The notes under the pieces are model-generated. The model did not search any database and was not told the origin of the DNA. It saw only the letters and a list, made by a program, of their open reading frames with translations. From an uncultured Paracoccaceae bacterium (GTDB taxonomy: Bacteria > Pseudomonadota > Alphaproteobacteria > Rhodobacterales > Rhodobacteraceae), in NCBI GenBank assembly GCA_937952085.1, contig CALFYQ010000130.1, forward strand, positions 1-51,594: a stretch of DNA of 51,594 bases, in the 5' to 3' direction. The position numbers were made by a program, and so were the translations under genes. Numbering within the stretch: position 1 is the first letter of the stretch; every line of letters starts with the position of its first letter. This document shows positions 26,460 to 33,823 of this stretch, in pieces.

Positions 26460-27809
26460 ATGACGGCGGCGGAGCGGGACCGGAACGCGCTGGTCGACCG
26501 GTTGCGGAAAGTGCGCGAGGCGCGTGGCCGCGGCGCGCGGCCGGCCCCGGCTCCGGCGCGGACGACGGGCCCGATCCGCGCGTTCGACTTCGCCACCCTG
26601 CCGGTCTTTGAGCAGATGCGTTTCCAGGAGGCGGTGGGAAAGACGCTGGGCGTCGGCACGCCGTTCTTCCGTCAGGTCGATTCGCGCGACGGCGCGAAGG
26701 TGATGATCGAGGGCGCGGAGCGGATCAACTTCGCCTCCTACGACTATCTCGGCCTCGGCTCGCACCCGGATGTGCGCGCCGCGGCGGCGAAGGCGGCCGA
26801 GGAATGGGGCGTTTCCGCCAATGCCTCCCGTCTCGTCGGCGGCGAGCGGCCCTATCACCGCGCGCTGGAGACGGCGCTGGCCGAGGCCTATGGCGTCGAG
26901 GATGCGGTGGCGATGGTCTCGGGCCACGCCACCAACGTGACGACCATCGGCGCCCTGATCGGGCCGAAGGACCTGGTCCTGATGGACCAGCTCATCCACA
27001 ATTCGATCTCCGAGGGCGCCCGGCTCTCCGGCGCGGCCCGGCTGACCTTCCCGCACAACGACTGGGAATGGGTGGACGAGACGCTCTCGCGCGTGCGCGG
27101 CCGCTACGAGCGGGTGCTGATCGCGGTCGAGGGCCTCTATTCGATGGACGGGGACTTCCCGGACCTCAACCGCTTCGTCGAGATCAAGGCCCGGCACGAC
27201 GCCTGGCTGATGGTGGACGAGGCGCACGCCTTCGGCGTTCTCGGCGAGACCGGCAAGGGCATCGCCGAGCTTCAGGGCGTCGACCCGCGCGCGGTCGAGA
27301 TCTGGATGGGCACGCTCTCGAAGACGCTGGCGGCCTGCGGCGGCTACATCTGCGGCTCCGAGGCGCTGGTGATGTACCTGAAGCACAAGGCGCCCGGTTT
27401 CGTCTTCTCGGTCGGCATCCCGGCCCCGGTGGCGGCGGCGGCGACGGCCGCGCTGGCGGCGATGAAGGCGGAGCCCTGGCGCGTGGCGAAGCTTCGCGAG
27501 AACGGCCTCCATTTCCGCGACGCGGCGGCGGCTGCCGGACTGAATGTCGGCCTCTCCGAGGGCTATGCGGTGACGCCGGTCATCATCGGCGACAGCCCGC
27601 GCGCCGTGGTGGCGGCGGACATGCTCTACAAGCGCGGCGTCAACGCGCTGCCGATCATCTTCCCCGCCGTGCCGGAGCGGGAGGCGCGGATCCGCTTCTT
27701 CCTCACCGCCGACCACACGGCGGAGGAGATCGACCGCGCCGTAGCGGAGACCGCCGAAGTGGTGCGCTCGCTCGAAGGCGTGGACCTTTTCGCCAGCCTG
27801 CGCGGCTAA
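26460..27809 (+). CDS. rkpG: Alpha-oxoamine synthase (RkpG/BioF/serine palmitoyltransferase family)
   Basis: 449-residue PLP enzyme that condenses an acyl thioester with an amino acid, losing CO2, to give an alpha-amino ketone. Core motifs: NFASYDYLGLGSHP, ASRLVGGERPYHRALE, VSGHATNVT, DQLIHNSISEGARLSGA, AVEGLYSMDGDFPDL, MVDEAHAFGVLG and GTLSKTLAACGGYICG with PLP Lys288. Residues 1-45 are an extra charged helix plus an Ala/Pro-rich linker before the catalytic core, unlike BioF. It sits 7 nt after the synthase gene, which has no thioesterase, so it is the probable chain-releasing enzyme, as Fum8 is for the fumonisin synthase. Matches RkpG of rhizobial capsule loci. 5-Aminolevulinate synthase is less likely given context. 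Confidence 0.88.
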   Translation: MTAAERDRNALVDRLRKVREARGRGARPAPAPARTTGPIRAFDFATLPVFEQMRFQEAVGKTLGVGTPFFRQVDSRDGAKVMIEGAERINFASYDYLGLGSHPDVRAAAAKAAEEWGVSANASRLVGGERPYHRALETALAEAYGVEDAVAMVSGHATNVTTIGALIGPKDLVLMDQLIHNSISEGARLSGAARLTFPHNDWEWVDETLSRVRGRYERVLIAVEGLYSMDGDFPDLNRFVEIKARHDAWLMVDEAHAFGVLGETGKGIAELQGVDPRAVEIWMGTLSKTLAACGGYICGSEALVMYLKHKAPGFVFSVGIPAPVAAAATAALAAMKAEPWRVAKLRENGLHFRDAAAAAGLNVGLSEGYAVTPVIIGDSPRAVVAADMLYKRGVNALPIIFPAVPEREARIRFFLTADHTAEEIDRAVAETAEVVRSLEGVDLFASLRG

Positions 27810-27830
27810 GAAGCCCGCCCTATCCACCCG

Positions 27831-27988
27831 TTCCGCCCGGGCGACCAGCCCGGGCCGCGCCCGACCCTCCCCCCGGGAGGGCGCGTTGGCGATGTCAGTC
27901 GCCGTTCAGCCGTCGTCCGGGGCTTTGGGGATAAACCGCCGACCACACGCGGATCGCGCGCCCACCCAGGCTCGGGCGCGGCCCTCGT
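27831..27988. repeat. Dispersed intergenic repeat, copy B
   Basis: Ungapped counterpart of 12293-12450. It starts 21 nt after the RkpG-like stop. The hairpin block (GCCCGGGC-GACCA-GCCCGGGC, 8-bp stem), the central GATAAA at 27930 and the CGCCCACCCAGG block at 27959 keep exactly the spacing of copy A. Like copy A it lies between convergent genes. Confidence 0.6.
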
Positions 27989-28044
27989 CGCCTAGAGTGG
28001 TATTCGATATTTCGAATGTAATATTGTTAACAGATAGATAGCCA

Positions 28045-28064
28045 CGGATTCAACCTTGAATCCG
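28045..28064 (-). terminator. Stem-loop after the SDR gene
   Basis: CGGATTCAA-CC-TTGAATCCG, a 9-bp perfect inverted repeat ending 5 nt beyond the leftward SDR stop codon, in an AT-rich stretch (28000-28045) that also holds ATTCGA-TATT-TCGAAT (28002-28017). The close position after the stop suggests transcript termination, possibly in both directions, though a long U tract is lacking. Confidence 0.5.
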
Positions 28065-28068
28065 CCGC

Positions 28069-28827
28069 TCATCCATCCCCGATCCGCGCCGCATAGCGTC
28101 GCTCGAACCAGTCCGACAGCCGCGGCCCGAGCAGGTTGCCGCCGAACACCATCAGCGCGAAGGGGATCGGGAAGACGATGGCGCTCCGCCGCCTCTCCAG
28201 CCCCCTGCGGATGATCCGCGCGGCCCTTTCGGCCGGGATCTCGAACGGTTTCGGCCCGTGGTGCTTCGCCGACATCGGCGAGGTGACGAAGCCCGGAATG
28301 ATCACCGAAACCGCCACGCCTTTCGCCCGGAGCCCGGAGCGGAGCGCCTGCGCATAGGCCCGCACCCCCGCCTTCGCCGCGCTGTAGGAGACGAGGTCGG
28401 CCGAGGGCCGGAGCGCCGAGATCGAGGAGACGAGGCCGATCCGCCCCGCGCCCCGCGCGATCATCGCTGGCAGGAGCGGCTCGACCGTGTTCACCGCGCC
28501 GATCAGGTTCGTCTCGATCACCGCCCGCGCCTGCCCCTCGGGTTCCGGCAGCCCGCCCTTCGCCACCCCCGCATTGGCGAGGACGAGATCGACCGGCGCG
28601 GCGGCGTCATAGGCGCGGAGCGCGGCGCGAAGCCCCGCCGCGTCGGTCACGTCGAGCGCGGCGATCGTCACCTCGGCGCCCTTGGCGCGGGCGGCGGCGG
28701 CGACCGCTTCGAGCTGATCGGCCCGGCGCGCGATCAGCAGCATCGAGACGCCGGGCGCGGCGAACTCGGCGGCGAGCGCGGCCCCGATGCCGGAGGAGGC
28801 GCCGGTGAGGACGAGACGACCGATCAT
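28069..28827 (-). CDS. rkpH: Short-chain dehydrogenase/reductase (RkpH-like)
   Basis: 252-residue Rossmann-fold SDR. NAD(P) loop LTGASSGIGAALA, ALDVTD, LANAGVA (NAG motif), catalytic Ser in GLVSSISAL and YSAAKAG (Tyr/Lys), then IIPGFVTSPM. The C-terminal segment IVFPIPFALMVFGGNLLG is hydrophobic and may contact membrane, as in 3-ketodihydrosphingosine reductases. It overlaps the stop of the upstream KpsS-like gene by 4 nt (ATGA) and is convergent with the oxoamine synthase. In rhizobia rkpH follows rkpG. The likely role, inferred, is to reduce the ketone made by the oxoamine synthase to an amino alcohol. Confidence 0.83.
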   Translation of the reverse strand: MIGRLVLTGASSGIGAALAAEFAAPGVSMLLIARRADQLEAVAAAARAKGAEVTIAALDVTDAAGLRAALRAYDAAAPVDLVLANAGVAKGGLPEPEGQARAVIETNLIGAVNTVEPLLPAMIARGAGRIGLVSSISALRPSADLVSYSAAKAGVRAYAQALRSGLRAKGVAVSVIIPGFVTSPMSAKHHGPKPFEIPAERAARIIRRGLERRRSAIVFPIPFALMVFGGNLLGPRLSDWFERRYAARIGDG

Positions 28828-30083
28828 GCCTCTTCCTCGCGCGGCCAGGGCGGCGGCGCCAGCATCTTCTCGGCCATCGCCGCCGCGCCGGGCCGCGCCC
28901 CTTCGCCGTCGAACCCGCCGAGGACGTGGATCGCGGCGGCGAGCGCCCGGGTGAACAGGTCGAGCCGCGCCGGATCGGGCGGCGCCGCGCTGCGCCAGAA
29001 AGCGTCAAGTTCGCCTTGAAAGGTCAGCCCTTCGAGATCGTAGATCGCGGTCCCGAGCGCGAGCGTCGGCGCGCCGGCCCGGAGCGCCGAGAGGCCGACC
29101 GTGGAGTTCGCCACCACAACGCCCGCGGCGCGGCCCAGCATCGCGTCGAGATCGCCGCCATCGAGGAAGACGACCCGCTCCGCGACGCCCGCCTCCGCGG
29201 CGAGCGCGGCGGCCCGCCGGTCCCACCGCGCCCAGCCGTGGTCGAGCGGGTGGACCTTCACCGCCAGGGCCGCATTCGCCGGCGCATGGGCGGCGAAGGA
29301 CCGGATCACCCGCGCCAGCATCCCGCCGACCCCGCCGGGCGGGGCGTGGAGCCGCATCTGGAAATCGGTGTCGAGCTGAAGCGGGTGGAGATAGAGCGGC
29401 CCCGCCGCGGCGGCGAGCCGCGCCTCTGCGGCCCGGAGCGCGGCGCGGCGAGCGCCCCGACGGAGCCCCTTGTTCCAGACCCAACCGGCCCATTCGGCGA
29501 CCGGATGGTCGAGCGAGTGCCGCCGATAATGCGGATAGAGCGTCCAGGAGAGCGCGAGGTTCGCGAGGTTGAAGCCGACATCCATCGCCGCATAGGCGGC
29601 GAAGCTGGTGCGGAACCGGGGCGCGGGGACAGGCGGCGCGCCCTCCGCCAACCGGTCGATCGCCGCCCAGTCCCGCGGGAACCGGGTCCGTCCGCCGGTT
29701 CCGTCCGGCTCGACCGTGAGGAAGCCCGGCCGGAGATAGCCCTGCTCCACGACATGCACCCTGAGGCCGTGGCTGCGGCCGAGCCGCGCCGCCTCGTCAT
29801 GCCAGAACCGGCCGTCGCCCAGCATCACGAGATCGGTGATCCGCTCCTGCGCCAGCAGGGCGCGGAGCCAGAAGCCCCAGGCCTCCGGCGCGCCGCGATA
29901 GCGGATCGCGCCCGGGCCGCGATGGAAGAGCGCGTCGCCCGGGCAGAGGATCGCCCGCCGCGTCTCGGCTCCGCGGGCGCGCAGCGCCGCCGCCAGATCG
30001 CTGAAGAAGAAAGAGAACGGGCCTTGCAGCAGCAGAAAGCGCCTCGCCTCGCCCTTCGCCTCGCCGATGCCGCCCGTCGCCAT
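28824..30083 (-). CDS. rkpJ: KpsS-like capsule polysaccharide protein (RkpJ-like)
   Basis: 419-residue cytoplasmic protein of the KpsS/LipB family, which adds Kdo residues to the lipid anchor of group 2 capsules. Recognisable blocks are RFLLLQGPFSFFFSDLA at the start, YLHPLQLDTDFQMRLHAP, VKVHPLDHGWARW, and the C-terminal VVVANSTVGLSALRAGAPTLALGTAIYDLEGLTFQGELDAFW, which forms the nucleotide-sugar-binding GT-B half. ATG 30083 is chosen because the conserved block starts about 14 residues later; no strong ribosome-binding site is visible and ATG 30101 is possible. Its stop overlaps the SDR start, so the two form an operon. A second, related gene is divergent from it. Confidence 0.85.
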   Translation of the reverse strand: MATGGIGEAKGEARRFLLLQGPFSFFFSDLAAALRARGAETRRAILCPGDALFHRGPGAIRYRGAPEAWGFWLRALLAQERITDLVMLGDGRFWHDEAARLGRSHGLRVHVVEQGYLRPGFLTVEPDGTGGRTRFPRDWAAIDRLAEGAPPVPAPRFRTSFAAYAAMDVGFNLANLALSWTLYPHYRRHSLDHPVAEWAGWVWNKGLRRGARRAALRAAEARLAAAAGPLYLHPLQLDTDFQMRLHAPPGGVGGMLARVIRSFAAHAPANAALAVKVHPLDHGWARWDRRAAALAAEAGVAERVVFLDGGDLDAMLGRAAGVVVANSTVGLSALRAGAPTLALGTAIYDLEGLTFQGELDAFWRSAAPPDPARLDLFTRALAAAIHVLGGFDGEGARPGAAAMAEKMLAPPPWPREEEA

Positions 30084-30113
30084 GGGCGGGACGCATTTCA
30101 TGGAACCGGAACC

Positions 30114-30137
30114 GGGGCAAGGCGGGCGGCTTGCCCC
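30114..30137. promoter_or_regulatory. Inverted repeat between the two KpsS-like genes
   Basis: GGGGCAAG-(8 nt)-CTTGCCCC, perfect 8-bp arms, in the centre of the 118-nt gap between the divergent capsule genes. Position fits a shared operator; function is inferred only from symmetry and place. Confidence 0.4.
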
Positions 30138-30201
30138 GCCCCGGCGGACATGCGAGAGCCGGCCCCGGGGACGGGGCGAGAGCGCGATCGGGGCCGCAAG
30201 G

Positions 30202-31434
30202 GTGACGGAACGCAAGAACTTCCTGTTCCTGCAGGGGCACCATTCGCCCTTCTGGCTCGAACTGGGCGACGCGCTGAAGGCGGAGGGCCACGGCGTCCTC
30301 AAGGTCCGCGTCTCGGGGCAGGACATCCTCTACTGGCCGCGCCGCGGGGCGCGCTGGCATCGCGGAACGCTGGCCGAATGGCGGCCCTGGGTCGAGCGGC
30401 TGATGCGCGAGGAGGGGATCACCGACGCGCTCTACTACGCCGACCGGCACCCCTGGAATGTCGCCTCGCTGGAGGCGGCGAAGGCGGCCGGGGTGCGGGC
30501 CTGGACCATCGAGTTCGGCTATCTCCGACCTCACTGGCTGACGCTGGAGCCGGAGGCGATGGGGGCCCATTCGCGGTTCCCGAAAGACCCCGAAGTCATC
30601 CGTCGCCTCGGCGCGCCGGGCGAGCCGGACCCGACTCGGGACGAGGCGAGATACCCGAACGGCTTCCTGCATGAGGCGCTTGCCGATATCGGCCTCTTCG
30701 CCTCTACAATCGCCTTCTGGGGTCTTTTCCCCCATTACCGCCTGGACCTGCCCTACTCGGTCGTCACCCATTACGCGCACTGGATCTGGACGCTGATGCG
30801 CGAGCGGGGCGACGAGCGGCGGGCGCGGGAGGTGCAGGGGCGCTGTGTGGCGGAGGGGGCGGACTACACCCTCCTCGCCATGCAACTCGCGCAGGACTAC
30901 CAGATCCGCGCCTCCTCCCCCTATGACGACTACGCCGACATGATCGCCGAGGTGCTGGATTCGATGGCCCGCGCCGCCCCGGCCTCGCGTCGGCTGGTGG
31001 TGAAGATGCACCCGCTCGACAGCGACTGGCGCGGCTGGCGGAAGCTGGCGCCGGCGATGGCGCGGGAACGGGGCCTCGGCGACCGGGTGGACCTGATCCG
31101 CGGCGGCGACCTCGGCGCGCTGATCCGCCATTCGAAGGGCGCGGTGATGGTGAATTCCACCGTCGGCCTGCATTGCCTCCGCGAAGGCGTGCCGGTGATC
31201 GCGCTCGGCGAGGCGGTCTACGACATTCCCGGCCTCACTCACCAGGGAACGCTCGACGCGTTCTGGACCGCGCCGGAGCCGGTGGACCGCGGGCTTGTCG
31301 CCTGTTTCGAGCGGGCGCTGGCGCGGGAGATCCAGATTCGCGGCTCCTTCTTCCACAAGGAAGGCCGTCGCCGGGCCGTGGCGGAGGCGGTGGACCGGCT
31401 GACCCGCCGGCCGTTTCCCGAGTGGGCGCACTAG
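30202..31434 (+). CDS. KpsS-like capsule polysaccharide protein, second paralogue
   Basis: 410 residues, same family as its divergent neighbour: NFLFLQGHHSPFWLELGDAL at the N-terminus, YTLLAMQLAQDYQIRASSPYDDY, RRLVVKMHPLDSDWRGWRKL, GAVMVNSTVGLHCLREGVPVIALGEAVYDIPGLTHQGTLDAFW. The HPLDxxW and NSTVGL blocks are shared with the neighbour, but the two are well diverged, so they probably add different sugars or act at different steps of the anchor. GTG 30202 is chosen because the conserved block starts four residues later; upstream in-frame ATG codons would add a low-complexity Arg/Gly-rich leader. Only a weak AAGG lies before the GTG. No KpsC, KpsM or KpsT gene is in the window. Confidence 0.82.
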   Translation: MTERKNFLFLQGHHSPFWLELGDALKAEGHGVLKVRVSGQDILYWPRRGARWHRGTLAEWRPWVERLMREEGITDALYYADRHPWNVASLEAAKAAGVRAWTIEFGYLRPHWLTLEPEAMGAHSRFPKDPEVIRRLGAPGEPDPTRDEARYPNGFLHEALADIGLFASTIAFWGLFPHYRLDLPYSVVTHYAHWIWTLMRERGDERRAREVQGRCVAEGADYTLLAMQLAQDYQIRASSPYDDYADMIAEVLDSMARAAPASRRLVVKMHPLDSDWRGWRKLAPAMARERGLGDRVDLIRGGDLGALIRHSKGAVMVNSTVGLHCLREGVPVIALGEAVYDIPGLTHQGTLDAFWTAPEPVDRGLVACFERALAREIQIRGSFFHKEGRRRAVAEAVDRLTRRPFPEWAH

Positions 31435-31797
31435 ACAGGGCGGGAAAGCACGCCTTGTGTGCTGCAATGCACAATGGTCGCGGCTGAACTGATGGCTCAT
31501 CGCGCTTCTCGTGTGGCGCGGAGGGCGCTCAGGGTCAGGCGGTGCAAGGCGGAATATTTCGCGATAACAGCGCCTAAGCGATTGGAAACATGAGTCGTAT
31601 CCGGCGCGGCGAGACGCTTGGGCCCGATGATCGGCGCGTTTTCGCGGTACTCAAGTGTTACGCCCGGGATGCTCGCCCAGGCCCCTCGTCTGGGCCAGGC
31701 TCCAAAAAACTTGTTTGCAGTTGCGAAGAATTTTTGGCTTACTCTACTGAGTGACGGTCCTCCGTGTGTCTGTCTGTGCTTGCGGGAGCCAGGTGAA
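31435..31797. other. Lower-GC intergenic stretch after the KpsS-like gene
   Basis: About 360 nt with noticeably more A and T than the coding regions, most so at 31700-31750. A 54-codon frame at 31590-31754 is open but has no good ribosome-binding site. TTGCGA (31722-31727) and TACTCT (31740-31745) could form a short-spaced promoter for the small frame at 31798; the spacing of about 12 is below optimum. No tRNA or recognisable RNA structure seen. Confidence 0.4.
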
Positions 31798-31965
31798 ATG
31801 AACTCTAATTTTGTATATAGAATGCTTTTACTGGCTTTGTTTGCGTTCGCGATCGCCGCTTACCGGACTCATGCGGCGACAGGACAAGAGTATATCGCAG
31901 CGCAATATGAATTGTGCGTCGCCGCAATTTCCTCGCTTCTCAACGGACTGGGCCTGGCGGGCTGA
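31798..31965 (+). CDS. Possible small exported peptide
   Basis: 55 codons. The first 26 residues look like a signal peptide: short N-region with one Arg, hydrophobic core MLLLALFAFAIAAY, then THA before ATG, an AXA-like cleavage site. The mature part would be about 29 residues with one Cys. AGGTGA lies just before ATG and a 7-bp hairpin begins right after the stop, which together suggest a real small gene in the low-GC island. No homologue is recalled, and chance cannot be excluded. Confidence 0.4.
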   Translation: MNSNFVYRMLLLALFAFAIAAYRTHAATGQEYIAAQYELCVAAISSLLNGLGLAG

Positions 31966-31983
31966 GGCGGCCCGTAGGCCGCC
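31966..31983. terminator. Stem-loop between small ORF and dctM
   Basis: GGCGGCC-CGTA-GGCCGCC, perfect 7-bp stem with a 4-nt loop, immediately after the stop of the small frame and 33 nt beyond the convergent dctM stop. Could serve both directions. No U tract. Confidence 0.45.
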
Positions 31984-32015
31984 GCTCCACTTTGGGTTGA
32001 GTGCTGCGCGCGGCG

Positions 32016-33308
32016 CTACTTGACGTAGGCGGGAAGCCAGAGCGTCAGCCACGGCAAGCCGACCAGAATCGCGAGCCGGAAGAGGTCCGCCACCCAGAAC
32101 GGCGTCACGCCACGGAAGATCGTCCCGGTCCGGACATCCGGCAGCACGCCCCGCAGCACGAAGACGTTGAGCCCGACCGGCGGGGTGATGAGGCTGATCT
32201 CCGTCACCACCACCACGATGATGCCGAACCAGACCGGGTCGTAGCCGAGCTCCATCACCAGCGGGAAGAAGATCGGCACCGTCAGGAGCACCATCGACAT
32301 GCTCTCGAACACGGTGCCGAGCGCGACGTAGATCGCGAGGATCGCCAGGATCACGACCCAGGGCGTCTCCCGGAACTGCCCTGCGAGTTCGAGGAGCGCG
32401 GGCGGGAAGTCGGTCAGGTTGATGAAGTTTGCGAAGACGAGCGCGCCGATGAGCACGGTGAAGAGCATCGCCGTGGTCGTCGCGCTTTCGAGCAGGATGT
32501 CGAAGAGCGAGCGGAGGGTGAGCGCCTTGCGCTGGATCGCGAAGAAGAAGGCGCCGGCCGCGCCGATCCCCGCCGCTTCGGTCGGCGAGAAGACGCCGCC
32601 ATAGATCCCGCCCATGACGAGCGCGAAGAGCATCAGGACGCCCCAGACCCGCCGGAGCGCGGCGATCCGCGCCGCGCCGTCCATCCGCTCGCCGGCCGGA
32701 CCGGCCTCGGGCCGGCGCCAGGTCGTGTAGCGGACCGCCGCCAGATAGAAGAGCACCGCGACCACGCCGGGCACGACGCCGGCGGCGAAGAGCTTTCCGA
32801 TGCTCGTCTGGGTGAGGATGCCGTAGATGACGAGTACGACCGAGGGCGGGATCAGGATGCCGAGTGTGCCGCCGGCCGCGATCGAACCCGAGGCGAGCCC
32901 GTCGTCATAGCCGTAGCGGCGCATCGACGGCATCGCGACCTTGGCCATCGTCGCCGCCGTGGCGAGCGAGGAGCCGCAGATCGCCGAAAAGCCGCCGCAG
33001 GCGACCACGGTCGCCATCGCCAGCCCGCCCTTGCGGTGGCCGAGAAAGGCGTTCGAGGCGTCGTAAAGCTCCTCCGCCAGCTTGGCGCGGGCGACGAAGT
33101 TGCCCATCAGCACGAAGAGCGGAACGACCGAGAGCTCATAGGAGATCGCCGCGTCGAAGGCGGTCTGTCCCACATTGGCGAGGGCGCCGCGCATCGAGCC
33201 GACCCAGGCCATCCCGGCGAAGCCGGTCATGAGCATGGCGAAGGCGATGGGAACCCGGAGAAAGGCGAGCGCCAGCAGCGCCGCGAGGCCGACCAGCGCT
33301 TCGATCAC
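32016..33308 (-). CDS. dctM: TRAP transporter large permease DctM
   Basis: 430-residue inner-membrane protein, about 12 helices, the main sodium-coupled translocating subunit of a TRAP transporter. Family features: RVPIAFAMLMTGFAG at the start, SVVPLFVLMGNFVA, GGFSAICGSSLATAATMAKVAMPSM (conserved scoop-loop region), GSIAAGGTLGILIPPSVVLVIYG and LITPPVGLNVFVLRG near the end. The start ATG overlaps the dctQ stop by 4 nt. With dctQ and dctP it forms a standard three-gene operon read leftward. Confidence 0.95.
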   Translation of the reverse strand: MIEALVGLAALLALAFLRVPIAFAMLMTGFAGMAWVGSMRGALANVGQTAFDAAISYELSVVPLFVLMGNFVARAKLAEELYDASNAFLGHRKGGLAMATVVACGGFSAICGSSLATAATMAKVAMPSMRRYGYDDGLASGSIAAGGTLGILIPPSVVLVIYGILTQTSIGKLFAAGVVPGVVAVLFYLAAVRYTTWRRPEAGPAGERMDGAARIAALRRVWGVLMLFALVMGGIYGGVFSPTEAAGIGAAGAFFFAIQRKALTLRSLFDILLESATTTAMLFTVLIGALVFANFINLTDFPPALLELAGQFRETPWVVILAILAIYVALGTVFESMSMVLLTVPIFFPLVMELGYDPVWFGIIVVVVTEISLITPPVGLNVFVLRGVLPDVRTGTIFRGVTPFWVADLFRLAILVGLPWLTLWLPAYVK

Positions 33309-33814
33309 GGCCGCACCGCCCCGTGCGCAAGCCAGGCCCAGGCGGCGGCAAGCGCGGCCACGGCCGCCACCGCCGAGAGCGCCGCCATGCCGGCCGAGAA
33401 CGGCCAGAGCGGCAGCCAGAGCGCCTCCGTCACCTCGGTGTAGCGGGCCTGGTCGGAGGCGCGGATCGCGAGGCGCCAGGCGAGGAACGCCATCGCGCCC
33501 GCCGTCACGAGATTCACCACGACGCCCTGGAGCCGGCGGAGCGCCGGCGGCGTCACATGGTCGAGCAGGTCGACGGTGACATGCTCCTCCCGCAGGTTCA
33601 CGAGGGGGAGCGCGCAGAAGATGATGCCCGGCATGCCGAGCGAGACGAGCTCATAGGCGGCCGGCAGCGGTGCCGAGAGGAAATAGCGGCCGACCACGTC
33701 CGCAAAGGTGACGACCATCATTGCGAAGAGCATCAGGCAGGCGACCAGCGCGAGCGCCCGCGCCGGCCGAAGCGCGGCAGGAAGGGCGGCGCCGGGCGCC
33801 GCCCCCGATGTCAT
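33305..33814 (-). CDS. dctQ: TRAP transporter small permease DctQ
   Basis: About 169 residues with four hydrophobic segments. Typical DctQ pattern: LMFAMMVVTFADVVGRYFLSAPLPAAYELVSLGM, then HVTVDLLD and a closing helix AALSAVAAVAALAAAWAWL. It scaffolds the DctM subunit in the membrane. ATG 33814 is used; a GTG at 33823, directly abutting the dctP stop, is an alternative with a weak GGGA upstream. It overlaps dctM by 4 nt. Confidence 0.9.
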   Translation of the reverse strand: MTSGAAPGAALPAALRPARALALVACLMLFAMMVVTFADVVGRYFLSAPLPAAYELVSLGMPGIIFCALPLVNLREEHVTVDLLDHVTPPALRRLQGVVVNLVTAGAMAFLAWRLAIRASDQARYTEVTEALWLPLWPFSAGMAALSAVAAVAALAAAWAWLAHGAVRP

Positions 33815-33823
33815 ACCTTCCAC

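Noticed and set aside
23072..26659. Second very long leftward open frame antisense to the synthase
   Set aside because: Same cause: third-position GC bias leaves antisense frames open. The sense strand shows ER, KR and carrier motifs in order.
31590..31754. 54-codon rightward small ORF
   Set aside because: Open, but no convincing ribosome-binding site, no recognisable features and it would overlap the probable promoter of the next small frame.
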